Shown in pieces: positions 31,206 to 40,943 of a stretch of DNA of 64,000 nucleotides. The stretch is from assembly GCA_946965045.2 (NCBI GenBank), contig OX337230.1, positions 186,001-250,000 of the forward strand, written 5' to 3'. The position numbers were made by a program, and so were the translations under genes. This DNA comes from Epithemia pelagica. Its lineage: Eukaryota; Bacillariophyta; Bacillariophyceae; Surirellales; Surirellaceae. Position 1 is the stretch's first letter; each line of letters begins with the position of its first letter. The notes beneath the pieces were generated by a model. The model was not told where the DNA came from. It worked only from the letters and a program-made list of their open reading frames with translations, and did no database searches.

Positions 31206-31751
31206 TCACAGCGCCGGGGCGGTTCGAATCTCAATTACAGGGGGCACCGTTAGCTCGAGAGGACGGGCGGTTGTTCTTGTTGCTGTTGTTACTGGCAAGG
31301 ACAAGGAAGAAGACGGTCGGACAGTGATGAAAGCGGGGGGACGTTCGGTGGCAGGATGGGGGATGGTAATCCTACCACTACCTCGAAACAAGGGATGCAA
31401 CGATGGTTCTGCTACCGCTTCGTTTGTGACTGGTTGTGGCGCTTGCGGCTCTGTCGTCATCCTCTGGGCAAACAAAGAACTCGTATTGGATCCACCTAAT
31501 TTTCGTCGACTGCTGGTTTTGGAACTCTTTTGCGAATGAAACAAGCTTCTCCATCTAGACGATGACTGTGTCACCGCCGGATGCGACTGTGCTGCTGCTT
31601 GGTGCTGCTCTTGTTGTTGTTTCCAATAGTGTTGCATGGCCCGCAGTCCGGCTTCGCAAATGGCCACGGGTGGATCGGCCATGGGATTGCCTCGCACTTG
31701 CAATTCTTGCAAATGCGTGGCCGACTGGGTGACCAACAAGGGCGGAATGTG
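31206..31751 (-). CDS. C-terminal part of a leucine-rich-repeat protein (5' end in gap)
   Basis: Partial. The visible 181 residues start in a last leucine-rich repeat and its cap (HLQELQVRGNPMADPP, then CEAGLRAMQHYW), a pattern of Ras-group-type intracellular LRR proteins. A Ser/Thr/Pro-rich, basic tail follows to the stop at 31206. The rest of the repeat domain and the start lie in or beyond the N run. The role cannot be assigned; LRR proteins of this kind are scaffolds. Confidence 0.68.
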   Translation of the reverse strand, partial: HIPPLLVTQSATHLQELQVRGNPMADPPVAICEAGLRAMQHYWKQQQEQHQAAAQSHPAVTQSSSRWRSLFHSQKSSKTSSRRKLGGSNTSSLFAQRMTTEPQAPQPVTNEAVAEPSLHPLFRGSGRITIPHPATERPPAFITVRPSSSLSLPVTTATRTTARPLELTVPPVIEIRTAPAL

Positions 31752-31951
31752 NNNNNNNNNNNNNNNNNNNNNNNNNNNNNNNNNNNNNNNNNNNNNNNNN
31801 NNNNNNNNNNNNNNNNNNNNNNNNNNNNNNNNNNNNNNNNNNNNNNNNNNNNNNNNNNNNNNNNNNNNNNNNNNNNNNNNNNNNNNNNNNNNNNNNNNNN
31901 NNNNNNNNNNNNNNNNNNNNNNNNNNNNNNNNNNNNNNNNNNNNNNNNNNN
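31752..31951. other. Assembly gap (200 N)
   Basis: Exactly 200 unknown bases. A round number suggests a fixed or estimated gap size. It removes the 5' ends and shared promoter of the LRR gene (minus) and the glycosyltransferase gene (plus). Confidence 0.98.
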
Positions 31952-31952
31952 A

Positions 31953-34900
31953 CCAAACCGTCATACGTGGTGGTCACCCAGGAGCAGCAGCACGAATCCA
32001 ATTCCACGTCCAACCTTGCTGTTACGGGGGGATCCTCGAGGAGGAGGAGAAGAAGAACCTGTCACGAGCGAACAAGTCCAATCGGTATGGAATCAAGCCT
32101 TGCAGTATCAAGATCAACTTTCCGACGACAACGACAACGACCAGACGCACCCGTTGGAACACACTTACACCACCAAAAAGAACAACCACCAATCCAAGGA
32201 CGAAACTGACATTTCTACGTTGTACAGTTCGGCCTGTCTCATTGTCAAGGATGACAATCATTGGCTGCGCGAATGGATGGCCTATCATTATCATGTCGTA
32301 CGATTGCGACACTTGATTGTCGTCGTTGATCCCGACAGTCGCACCTCACCCGAATCGATTTGGCAAGCGTGGCGTCCCAAATTCCATTCCTTGACCGTCT
32401 GGACCGATGACGACTTTGTCCCCGCCTGGTTGCGACCCAAATTGCGACGTGCCAATACGGTGACGGTTTCCAATGTCACGACAAACACAACGAATACTAC
32501 CACGACAACGAATACGAATACGACCACCAATGGCGCTGGATTGTGGATGCATTTGAATCGACAAAAACAATTTTACAGTGCCTGTTTGCGACACTTGCAA
32601 CAACAAGCACAAGCTCAACCAGTTCCCAATCCCAACAACAACCAGAATACTACTAGTACGACTCCGACGAATCCTCCAGGACCTCCCACTTGGGTCCTCT
32701 TGACCGATACCGATGAATTTCTGCGCATCAATCCCGTTCAATATCCCTTGTCCTGGTCCACACGCATGCAACCGGGACATGTCTTGGACCTGTTGGAACA
32801 AGACTATCAACAACAACAGAGACACGATCGTACGGCAACCACGACAACCCGTAGGAGTGAGGTTGGTTTGTTGGAGACCAACGCTTCGGGTCTCAATCAT
32901 TCTCATCCATCCACCTCAACAACAACCCCAACCACCACAACACCAACTTGTTATTTGGTACCACGCATCCAAATAACCTCCCTGGAGGACACGGACCATT
33001 CTACTCATTCGTTGTCATTGTCATTTCATTTGTTGGAGGACAAGCCTCCTCCTCGACCGTTTCAAGCCTCGAAATTCTTGACCTATCACTGGCTCTTTCA
33101 CAATGGACATGAAATGTCGGCGGGCAAAAATGTCCTTCGATTGCATCCCCACCACGATGTTCCCTTGTCCAAACGGGCCGTGCCATCGGTCCATCAAGTC
33201 TTGGACTCGTGTCCGCGCAATACACCCGGACGACACGTCACGTCCGTGACGGCAGCTGCCAGTACGGAAAATGCCGAGGATTCCCCACGGCGGCCGCCCT
33301 TGTTGCAAATTCATCATTATTTGGGGAGTTGGCAACAATTCACCTTTCGAGACGATCCCCGTGATGCCGCCGTGGATCGCCCATTGCAATGGCTGGTACG
33401 GGGACAAGTTCCGACCCCCATGGTTCGAGATGTGGGCATGGCAGCCTGGCTGCATGGCTTTGTCCAAACGCAAGGACTGGCCACTGCACAACACCTCTTG
33501 CAACACGTCGGAGAAGTGGAGACGACGGATCCAAATGTCACTTTACAGAAACGACCCCCGCATCCCACTGCTGCCCAAATTAAGTTCTACCAACATCAAT
33601 TGCTGGAACAGCAGCAACAACAACAAGCCCAGGAGAAGAATCCGCACGAAATCATTGGTGAAGGACGAGGACTGGAACCCTTTTCGGCCTGTCTGGTCCT
33701 CATGGATGACAATCATTGGCTGATTGAATGGATGGCCTATCATTACCATGTCTTGCCCCTGCGGCGGTTGATTTACGTGCAAGATCCGCACAGTCGCACC
33801 GATGCGACACCGATTTTTGATCGATGGCGGGACAAGATGGACCTCTTGGTCCAATGGACGGATGATCGATTCATGCCCCATCATGTGTTGGAACAACACG
33901 AATGGGGAAACATGACCAATGCCGCCTTGCATCGGTATCGACAAAAGTTTTTTTATGCTGCCTGTTTGACCGAATTCAAACAACTGCAATTGCAACGCAG
34001 GGCGGTCCAACAACGCAATGGTACTACAGTCTCCTCTCCGACGACCTCTACTAGTACTACAGCCACAGCCCTAGCACCGCCGTCCTCTCCCTGGTGGGTA
34101 CTGTTGGCCGACACGGACGAATTTGTCCGTCCCAATTCGTTTTTGCGGCACAATTCCAAAGTTCCCTCAAGTTTGTTTGCACCGGGCGCCGTGGCTCGAT
34201 TTTTACAATCCCAATTGCATGCCCATCGAGTCGTGACCGGTCGTCCCCACGAACAACAACAACAACGCAACAAGGGAGCCTGTTTGTACATTCCCCGACT
34301 GCTCATCACCTCGAAAGAGCAAGCTGCTGACAACGACAAGGACAAGGGCCACATGGATTCTCTTTTGTCTCGTCGTCGTCGTGACTCGATTGGGGTTCCC
34401 CGTGGTATGAACCAGACCGACTTTTTGACCCTTCGCTGGCTGTATCACAATGGCAAGGAACAGGTACATGGTCGTGGGGATCGGAATTTGAATGGCAAGA
34501 ATATCATTGACGTGAGTCAAATTCAGCGTTCCGATATTCCAAACAAGATTAAAAATGTCCATCACGTCTTGCCCGAGTTTTGTCCGGCCTCCATCCCCCG
34601 AACCAAGACGAATGGAACCAAACTGACCAAACCATTTAATACGAGCGGGACAACAACAACAAGTACCAAGAGTACCAATGATCGTTTGTATGATCGCGAC
34701 AGTTGGTTGGTGATCAATCACTATTTGGGAACCTTTCCCCAATACACGTTTCGAAAGGATCCACGCGATGTGGATATTCCTGGACGGTTTCAACGAACGG
34801 ATTACAAACGATGGAAAGCATTGGGACAACCGGCACCCTATCGCGATACCTACATTACGTCCTGGCTGGAAGGATTTGTCCATGCTCTACGACGAGGCAG

Positions 34901-35000
34901 AAATGACACTGATGGCGAGTGGGAAGCACGCCAACTATTGGCGTATGTGGGAGACGAAACCAAAGCGGCGGGAACGATTGTAGCAGTGACGGAAAAATAA
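31953..35000 (+). CDS. Two-domain glycosyltransferase (GT92/DUF23-like), 5' end in gap
   Basis: Partial at the 5' end; over 1015 residues are visible. Two homologous domains are arranged in tandem. Domain 1 starts near 32232 with CLIVKDDNHWLREWMAYHYH, has PDSRTSPESIWQAW, and a DxD-type motif WVLLTDTDEFLR near 32690. Domain 2 starts near 33687 with CLVLMDDNHWLIEWMAYHYH, has DPHSRTDATPIFDRW, and WVLLADTDEFVRPN near 34100. Each ends with an INHYLGTFPQYTFRKDP-like block (33310 and 34710). DxD motifs bind a nucleotide-sugar metal ion, so both domains may be active. Thr/Asn/Gln-rich inserts separate the blocks. A signal anchor is expected in the missing part; a Golgi location is inferred. Confidence 0.78.
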   Translation, partial: PNRHTWWSPRSSSTNPIPRPTLLLRGDPRGGGEEEPVTSEQVQSVWNQALQYQDQLSDDNDNDQTHPLEHTYTTKKNNHQSKDETDISTLYSSACLIVKDDNHWLREWMAYHYHVVRLRHLIVVVDPDSRTSPESIWQAWRPKFHSLTVWTDDDFVPAWLRPKLRRANTVTVSNVTTNTTNTTTTTNTNTTTNGAGLWMHLNRQKQFYSACLRHLQQQAQAQPVPNPNNNQNTTSTTPTNPPGPPTWVLLTDTDEFLRINPVQYPLSWSTRMQPGHVLDLLEQDYQQQQRHDRTATTTTRRSEVGLLETNASGLNHSHPSTSTTTPTTTTPTCYLVPRIQITSLEDTDHSTHSLSLSFHLLEDKPPPRPFQASKFLTYHWLFHNGHEMSAGKNVLRLHPHHDVPLSKRAVPSVHQVLDSCPRNTPGRHVTSVTAAASTENAEDSPRRPPLLQIHHYLGSWQQFTFRDDPRDAAVDRPLQWLVRGQVPTPMVRDVGMAAWLHGFVQTQGLATAQHLLQHVGEVETTDPNVTLQKRPPHPTAAQIKFYQHQLLEQQQQQQAQEKNPHEIIGEGRGLEPFSACLVLMDDNHWLIEWMAYHYHVLPLRRLIYVQDPHSRTDATPIFDRWRDKMDLLVQWTDDRFMPHHVLEQHEWGNMTNAALHRYRQKFFYAACLTEFKQLQLQRRAVQQRNGTTVSSPTTSTSTTATALAPPSSPWWVLLADTDEFVRPNSFLRHNSKVPSSLFAPGAVARFLQSQLHAHRVVTGRPHEQQQQRNKGACLYIPRLLITSKEQAADNDKDKGHMDSLLSRRRRDSIGVPRGMNQTDFLTLRWLYHNGKEQVHGRGDRNLNGKNIIDVSQIQRSDIPNKIKNVHHVLPEFCPASIPRTKTNGTKLTKPFNTSGTTTTSTKSTNDRLYDRDSWLVINHYLGTFPQYTFRKDPRDVDIPGRFQRTDYKRWKALGQPAPYRDTYITSWLEGFVHALRRGRNDTDGEWEARQLLAYVGDETKAAGTIVAVTEK

Positions 35001-35978
35001 AAAGGCGGACATGATTTCTCTTTCTACAAAACCACCGTAACGGCAAATGGTGATGTGTATTAGTACAGCGGAGAGCATTCATGCAGTGATTGATTCTCAC
35101 ATTCTTTGTGATAGGTGTCGCATCTTTGGAAACGCTGTTGCCAAGAAGACAAGACGAAGAAGATTCTGCAGAAGGCGGGAGAGGGCGGTGATATGGCCCT
35201 CGTCACGTCCAAGGGTTTGGAAGTGCCGGAATGGCCGCCACGTTCTGGAGTAGCCCACGAGTGTAATGTCCTTCACGGTATCACGTCCCACCAAGGACTA
35301 CACCACATGTTGGTCCTCCACGGGAGGCTAAGCAATGATGTCCTCGAAAATCATCTGACGGCCGAGAGCTAAGACAAGTGAAGAAAATACAGCTAGCGTG
35401 TCAAAGGTAAGCAACTGTGGCTTGCATGTACCCTGTCACACCAATGCCCAGCAAAAGAAAGTGCGTATCCACAATTTTTTTGTCGCGCCGTGATGGTCCA
35501 GCACCGAAAGCAACAGTTTGTTAGAAGTCGTGTCGCTTCCTAAAATTCGTCAGGGTTTTGGATTTGTGGCAGCATGAGCTGTGCCAAGCACCACACCAGA
35601 CCTCTTCATTGCCTTATCCGAATTCGGCGCAGGCACTGACGCCTCTTACTTCGGGATCTGGATATTGGACTTTGCCCACGCGAATGCCTATATCCCTCTT
35701 AATCCAAATCGGCCTTCGTAATTCCTATAATTCGTATCTTCAGACTGCCTTGACCATAGGCTTACTTCAGAACACTCGCTGGAACCAACTTTGGTGATGG
35801 ACTTAATCACTGATGATTTTGTCACTGACGCATTCTCTCAGTCGGAAGCAGACTTCGTCGTCATCAAGAACGCCACTCCGGATCAAATCGCGAGAAGGCA
35901 AACTCTTCTGTCGAAGCCAAATGTACAACCATTCAACTGGTGTACTTTTACCAGGGATGCCCACCCTCTTTAATGTCA
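35001..35978. other. Intergenic, no gene recognised
   Basis: Short open frames (60-85 codons) at 35115-35372, 35558-35797 and 35791-35973 show no domain. Base use differs from the neighbouring long genes, and the region may be decayed coding sequence. Confidence 0.4.
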
Positions 35979-36812
35979 CTAATTATCACCGTCGTCGTCA
36001 CCATGCATTGAGGCAGCATTGCTCAATTGAACCACCACTTTCCATGCTTCAGGATCACTGTGATTGAGAAAATGCCCATTTTGTTGGGCTTTATATATGC
36101 GCATGCCTACAGCTCGCCTGGAGACATAGCTCATGTCAAAGAAAGGTTGGGAAGTGTCTTGAAGTCTTTCATTGGCAGAATTCACGAGATCGTTGAACTC
36201 GTCCGAATAACTGCAAAATCGAATGCTGTTGTCAAGTCCGCCAAGACAAAGCCCAAACTGGTGGGAATCAAACGCAAGCTTGTGAGTGTGACACAGCCAA
36301 ATAAGATTCATGGCATCGTGGATTTTGAATGGACGATTCCATCCCAGCCCATTAGCCCAATCCTTCAGGATATCCAGAGCCTCGAGACTATCTTCGCCAC
36401 CTGTTGCATAAATATCCTGCTTCTGCAGTACATGAGCGGCTTTGATTTTGTTCTCTGGCAAACCGTCACATCCACACAAGAAGCAACGCTTCGCACCACC
36501 GGGCATCTGCTTTACTCTCAAAAGCTTTACCGATTTGGAAGTCCCTGTTTCGAGGACAGCCTTGTGATAGAATTGCAGTAAATCCAATTTTCTTTTTTTC
36601 TCCTGCTGTTCTTGCCGCTTAGGCGGACCCAACTTGTACCTGCCGCCGTTGACAAGCGACGAATAGCCGCGAACGGTTGCGTTCTTGGCTGTGTCAATCA
36701 AGTAGCGCACGTTGTGATCCTGCACCAGCGCCTGAAATTCTGTATTGTCACTGACCAACGCGTTGATCTCTTCGTCACGAGAGATCACTACTACAATCTG
36801 TTTTGTCCCCAT
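35979..36812 (-). CDS. HNH endonuclease-domain protein (HNH_2-like)
   Basis: 277 aa from the ATG at 36812 (MGTKQIVVVISRDEEIN); an upstream frame to 36986 adds an unlikely leader. After a charged N-terminal third, the core reads CFLCGCDGLPENKIKAAHVL, then about 40 residues on MNLIWLCHTHKLAFDSHQFG. That is the layout of HNH_2 domains: C-x2-C, AH, then N-LIxLC-x2-H-x2-xFD. The first His, the Asn and the Cys/His pair expected for metal binding are present. Such domains occur in bacterial restriction-like proteins and as C-terminal modules of eukaryotic effectors. No signal peptide. It neighbours a Crinkler/RHS-type gene on the other strand, in a stretch otherwise lacking housekeeping genes. Confidence 0.68.
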   Translation of the reverse strand: MGTKQIVVVISRDEEINALVSDNTEFQALVQDHNVRYLIDTAKNATVRGYSSLVNGGRYKLGPPKRQEQQEKKRKLDLLQFYHKAVLETGTSKSVKLLRVKQMPGGAKRCFLCGCDGLPENKIKAAHVLQKQDIYATGGEDSLEALDILKDWANGLGWNRPFKIHDAMNLIWLCHTHKLAFDSHQFGLCLGGLDNSIRFCSYSDEFNDLVNSANERLQDTSQPFFDMSYVSRRAVGMRIYKAQQNGHFLNHSDPEAWKVVVQLSNAASMHGDDDGDN

Positions 36813-37383
36813 GATGAACAAAACTGATGACCATAATATATCCAACGATAGCAATGGTGACAACGACCTCAAACCTCTCAATCGCTGCTGCAAATAGTAA
36901 GGAACGGAGAATAGCGGAATTTGTTCTATGCGGAACTTTGTACTCCCAAGCAAGGGCGAGCAGTTCAGTCGCACAATAGAACGCAACTTTTTTCCGACCA
37001 GGGCCTGCGGGACTCACTCACCCCCGCTGGGGAGTACGGAATTTTGCCTCAAGGGCAAGGGCGGTGCAGCACGTGCAGGTTTCCTGGGGTGACCCCCGCC
37101 TTTCTGCACGCCGGGCGAGCCAATTGACAGCTGCATTCGGCGATCTTCGCAGTATAGCTCTAACCCGTCTTCTAGTAGCCACACAATGTTCATCCAGGAC
37201 GCGGCGGCGGAAGAGGCCATGGTGCGGCGGTCGCGGTCGCTACAGCTTTGGAAATCGGGGTGGTGGCGGGGGTCGCTTTATGGGAACTGGACATCCTTAC
37301 CCTCCGCAGCGTGGAGGCTATGGCTTTCATGGTCGTGGAAACAGTGGTGGTGGTGAGACACAATGTGACTCCGCGCAGCTTCA
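36813..37383. other. Intergenic/unassigned, includes RGG-like frame
   Basis: 37245-37360 is GGN-rich and could encode a Gly/Arg (RGG) segment in the same frame as the P-loop segment that follows. No start can be fixed. Confidence 0.35.
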
Positions 37384-37552
37384 CTCATTTGCATCTCTCG
37401 AAATCACTGTTCCATTTCATATTGGAAAATCTATCGTCTTTTTCCTTTTTGCCATCTTTCGAGCAGCAAAAGAGCAAGATCGAGTGTTTTATATTCGCTG
37501 TACCGCAAACGCGCAAGAAGATGCAAGCTCTTTTTTTTTCTTTCGAAAAAGG
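37384..37552 (+). pseudogene. P-loop segment of a Crinkler/RHS-type NTPase
   Basis: In one frame this stretch reads FASLEITVPFHIGKSIVFF, then AKEQDRVFYIR, which lines up with the Walker A strand-loop-helix and second strand of Crinkler/RHS NTPases (usual GTPGIGKS). Here the first glycine of the P-loop is not seen, although GKS is kept. The frame then runs through a nine-T tract and is lost before the downstream segment. It is either an upstream exon of the gene at 37769 or a decayed part of it. Confidence 0.5.
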
Positions 37553-37768
37553 CACCGAGGAGAAGTCGGTCAACGTGCATTTCATTCGAACCATAGCGAA
37601 GATCAAGGAGACCGATAGCTCTCCTCCCGGCCTAAAAAAGGCTAGGTTTGACTTGTCACTGTGGAGGGTCAATCGACTGACAAATTGGTCATGATGACTG
37701 ACGGGGTTGAGCCAAGTTTATACAATTCATTTGGGTGAATTTTCTCACTATCTTCATCAGGCGGTGAA

Positions 37769-38740
37769 ATGTGGGCGGGAGAAACAGATTTCCATGATGA
37801 TTACGATCCTACCCCTTCGGTAACCAATATTGTCATGGGTGCTTGGAGCTTTGACGATCTGAAAATTGCGGTCAAGCGTTGTCGACGTGATGCGGGTAGG
37901 CCTTTTGACGACGAATTATTTGAAAACATTTATTTCGTGACGGGTGGGCGCATTCGTGACGCTATGATCATGTACAACTCAAAGCAAGTGATAACGGAAG
38001 ATGCGGATCAAATCGTCCAAAGAGTATCAAAAGGTGGCGCAAAAGTGGCTTTGATGCGAGTTAACGAGAGCTCATCGTCTGAGTACGTGGATGCATTACG
38101 CTCCATCTTCCGCTGCCACGACCATACCACAAGGAGAGATTTTGATGCTGTCGATATTCTGGTGGACAGCCATTATCTGATGCGCAAATTGCATGACAAA
38201 GTGGACGGAGATGAGATTTTAAGGTCCTATCATTCTGCTTTGGACCGCGGAATGAGGAGAGTCGCGGCTGTCTACTTTGAAGAGTTTCTTCATTGGTGTA
38301 TGTCCCGGCCAGGCAAGTTCGACAGCATCTCGGGCTTTTTAAGCACTGCTGGCCTTGGAACTGGCGAAGAAAGTGTGCGGATGCTGAAAACGAGTGATTG
38401 CTACTGGATTCCGAGTATCCCAAATTTTGTCAACGTGGACTCTGCCATTGTAAGGCATGACGATCGGCTGTTTTGCTTTCGATACACAATCCAGCCGACC
38501 CATACACACAAAACACAAAGGCTTGGACCGAAATTGCGGAACAAGTTGTGGACACCGATTTCGGAAACCACAATCATCTTTGTGACACCGGCGGATGTGC
38601 AATTTACACCCCCAAACGATGCCACCACCGAATGCCATGTGAAAGTGATGCAAGTCTGCTGTGACAGTCTGCACGACGTCAACGAAGGCCTTACGAAGGT
38701 TGTGGCTGAAACAATGGCCGCACCATCAACACTGGAATGA
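37769..38740 (+). CDS. Crinkler/RHS-type protein, NTPase C-terminal part plus PD-(D/E)XK-like domain
   Basis: 323 aa frame, probably the 3' part of a larger gene whose P-loop lies at 37384-37552. The segment GAWSFDDLKIAVKRC followed by ENIYFVTGGRIRDAM matches the W(S/T)xEEL and (F/Y)xxxGGxxR blocks that follow the P-loop in Crinkler (CRN) and trypanosomatid RHS proteins. Near residues 215-250 a restriction-endonuclease-like core is suggested: YWIPSIPNFVNVDSAI, then LFCFRYTIQPTHTHK. This resembles the D ... (E/Q)xT ... H pattern of that family, but the usual Gln before Thr is not in place, so activity is doubtful. Such proteins are nuclear effectors or conflict proteins often spread with transposons. 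I see no secretion signal. Probably degenerate. Confidence 0.62.
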   Translation: MWAGETDFHDDYDPTPSVTNIVMGAWSFDDLKIAVKRCRRDAGRPFDDELFENIYFVTGGRIRDAMIMYNSKQVITEDADQIVQRVSKGGAKVALMRVNESSSSEYVDALRSIFRCHDHTTRRDFDAVDILVDSHYLMRKLHDKVDGDEILRSYHSALDRGMRRVAAVYFEEFLHWCMSRPGKFDSISGFLSTAGLGTGEESVRMLKTSDCYWIPSIPNFVNVDSAIVRHDDRLFCFRYTIQPTHTHKTQRLGPKLRNKLWTPISETTIIFVTPADVQFTPPNDATTECHVKVMQVCCDSLHDVNEGLTKVVAETMAAPSTLE

Positions 38741-39497
38741 AAAGAACTGCATTCATCAGTACGTGTTACAGAAGTGGCTCTATGGATCTTACAGAGCTGA
38801 TGGGTCTGGCATACCCATGTGTCATGACGATTCCCAATCCGTCAATCATGCCGTCGTGGCAGTGGGATTGGTCACAACCAAACTCGATGTGCGGTACGTC
38901 CCCTATTCTTACCTTATCTCATTTCTACTACAAGGATTCACATATGAAACTTCAATAGGTAGGAATGCAATACAGACAACAAGGCAACTCTTTGAGAACA
39001 AAATGATTATTCTATTATAGTTTAACACGGCCGCACTAATAGGGGGCGCGCACACAGGTCTTGGAGGTGTACAATATTACCAGCTGAGCCAAAGGCGATT
39101 TGGAATATGCCGTCGGGCACATTGAATCCGTCATTGTGGCCTATCAAGTCACACCATATTTTCGTCTCTATGCGCATGGGGTTTACGACAGTATTAATGC
39201 CACCACGGTGACGCATAACAATTGTCAATCAAGAGTAGAGAGAGTCTCATGTCTTTCTTTCTCTCTCTTTACTAGCAGAGAAGATCCTTTTGTTTGGTTT
39301 CCGAGCACAGGGTCGTGTTCGGTGGATCGAACCACAGTTACAAGAGGTTTGTTGTGCCGTTTCCCAATTCCACACTGTTCCTCCATATACGAATGTTTAT
39401 TCTCCTAGAAAAACCATTGATGATAACAGATCAAACTACTTCCGTACAAACTACTACCGTACACTTCTCCTCTTTGTCCTAGTACTGCGTGCACATT
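38741..39497. other. Intergenic, no gene recognised
   Basis: Short frames of 60-165 codons only. Several overlap the 3' end of the sulfotransferase-like gene in antisense. Confidence 0.45.
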
Positions 39498-40586
39498 TCA
39501 ACCCATGGTCCTGTTGGACAAGTGTTTGCGTTTGCGCTTTTTCCGTTTGTTGGTGTTGGCCTTGCCCCAACACGATGCGTTCGAACCAAACAGTTCTGCC
39601 ATTACTTCCGACGATGTTTTGGTGTCGTACAAGTCCAATTCAATCAAGGCATGAGACGAATGTTCTTGTACGAATCGACGAACGTTGTGGACATGATTGC
39701 AAAGCCACTCTTGCAATTCCGTCTCATTGCCCTTACCCTTGGGCAACCCCGGCAAATCACAGTCCTTTAACCGGTCACTCATAAACGTCCCATTGTTTAC
39801 ACTGTGTACGCGCCAGTTGATGAGACTGGTGTACCAATCATGGAACGGACGAAAATTCAAAATAAAGGTAGCGTTGGGTTCTTCTTCATGAATTTGTTCC
39901 AATTCCGACATTTGCGGGTAATGACAAGCATTCCGATGGGGCCAGTTGATATCCAACTGGAGCCATGCCTGTGAATTATCTATATTGCAAGTCTGTACCA
40001 CAGGTTTCCCCTCCATGTGAGCGTTCTTGAAGCACATTCCGTTTTCACCATGATTGGCCGGAATTCCAGAGCATTTGAAAAACTCAAAAAGGGTTGTGGA
40101 ACCAATCTTTGGCATACCCAAATTAAACACTGGAAGGGATATGGGACGAGGAATCATGCCTTGTTGTTGTTGCTTGACAAGATTCCATGTACCCTCAGCG
40201 TTGGGTTTCATGCATGAGAGAAGAGGCTTGGGAAGTCCTTCTTGATTCGTTGGCTTGTCATGGTCTGGGGTATGAGTACATCCTGTTGAGTTCTTGTTGT
40301 TGGTCAGACACGACCACGTTCTTGAAGTCGAGTCATTGTTGTTGTTTGGAGCCGTTCTGTATGGCAATACAACAGAATCTGAGGTCAACAACCAAAAGTA
40401 GTCGTCAAACTGTTTCTCTGACGCTACGAATGTCGTTCTTGTCGATGGGTTGTCGTACCACCACCGTGCCAAACCGTGATTGAGAATCGACAAGATCACC
40501 AATGCCACCAGGAAAATCGCATAATGCAAAGACAGTCTCCCTCGTCGTTGCAGTCGTTGTTGTTGGGACTCTATCGTCGTTGTCAT
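39498..40586 (-). CDS. Sulfotransferase-like type II membrane protein
   Basis: 362 aa from the ATG at 40586 (MTTTIESQQQ); the frame is open upstream to 40712. One membrane anchor near residues 20-40 (LHYAIFLVALVILSILNHG) puts the rest in the Golgi lumen. The loop FNLGMPKIGSTTLFEFFKC corresponds to the 5'-phosphosulfate-binding PKxGSTxL loop of Golgi sulfotransferases, and FILNFRPFHDWYTSLINW to the 3'-phosphate-binding R..xDW..S strand-helix. PAPS would be the donor. The acceptor is unknown, perhaps a cell-wall or secreted polysaccharide. Several N-x-S/T sites fit a lumenal protein. The C-terminus is a Lys/Arg-rich tail. Confidence 0.78.
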   Translation of the reverse strand: MTTTIESQQQRLQRRGRLSLHYAIFLVALVILSILNHGLARWWYDNPSTRTTFVASEKQFDDYFWLLTSDSVVLPYRTAPNNNNDSTSRTWSCLTNNKNSTGCTHTPDHDKPTNQEGLPKPLLSCMKPNAEGTWNLVKQQQQGMIPRPISLPVFNLGMPKIGSTTLFEFFKCSGIPANHGENGMCFKNAHMEGKPVVQTCNIDNSQAWLQLDINWPHRNACHYPQMSELEQIHEEEPNATFILNFRPFHDWYTSLINWRVHSVNNGTFMSDRLKDCDLPGLPKGKGNETELQEWLCNHVHNVRRFVQEHSSHALIELDLYDTKTSSEVMAELFGSNASCWGKANTNKRKKRKRKHLSNRTMG

Positions 40587-40943
40587 GCTTATTTCTCGTT
40601 GTTTGCGTCCCTTGAATCGGTACAAGGTACACGAGACCACAAAACGAAAAATATGAGACCAACGGAACGGTAGCTCTGCAGACGCGCGGTCGCTGAAGAG
40701 AGAAAAGTGCATGGTAGTCGCTTAAAGATCGCATTAAACATCCCAACTATCGGTACCCATATACTCTCTCTACCTAGATAAATAGGTAGGAGTAGGCGTA
40801 TATATTATTACATACCTATTGACAGGGGGACGGAGTATATGATTCCAATTCTTATGTAATGGAAGAGGATACCATTTCTATGCCACTCGTAAAGATAATG
40901 TGTGGATGGGTGTAGAAGAATCTCCTCTCTCGTTCGTCAACGT
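40587..40943. other. Intergenic with CTACCTAG/TAGGAGTA motifs
   Basis: CTACCTAG lies at 40772 and TAGGAGTA at 40789. The rest is AT-rich; nothing else recognised. Confidence 0.5.
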
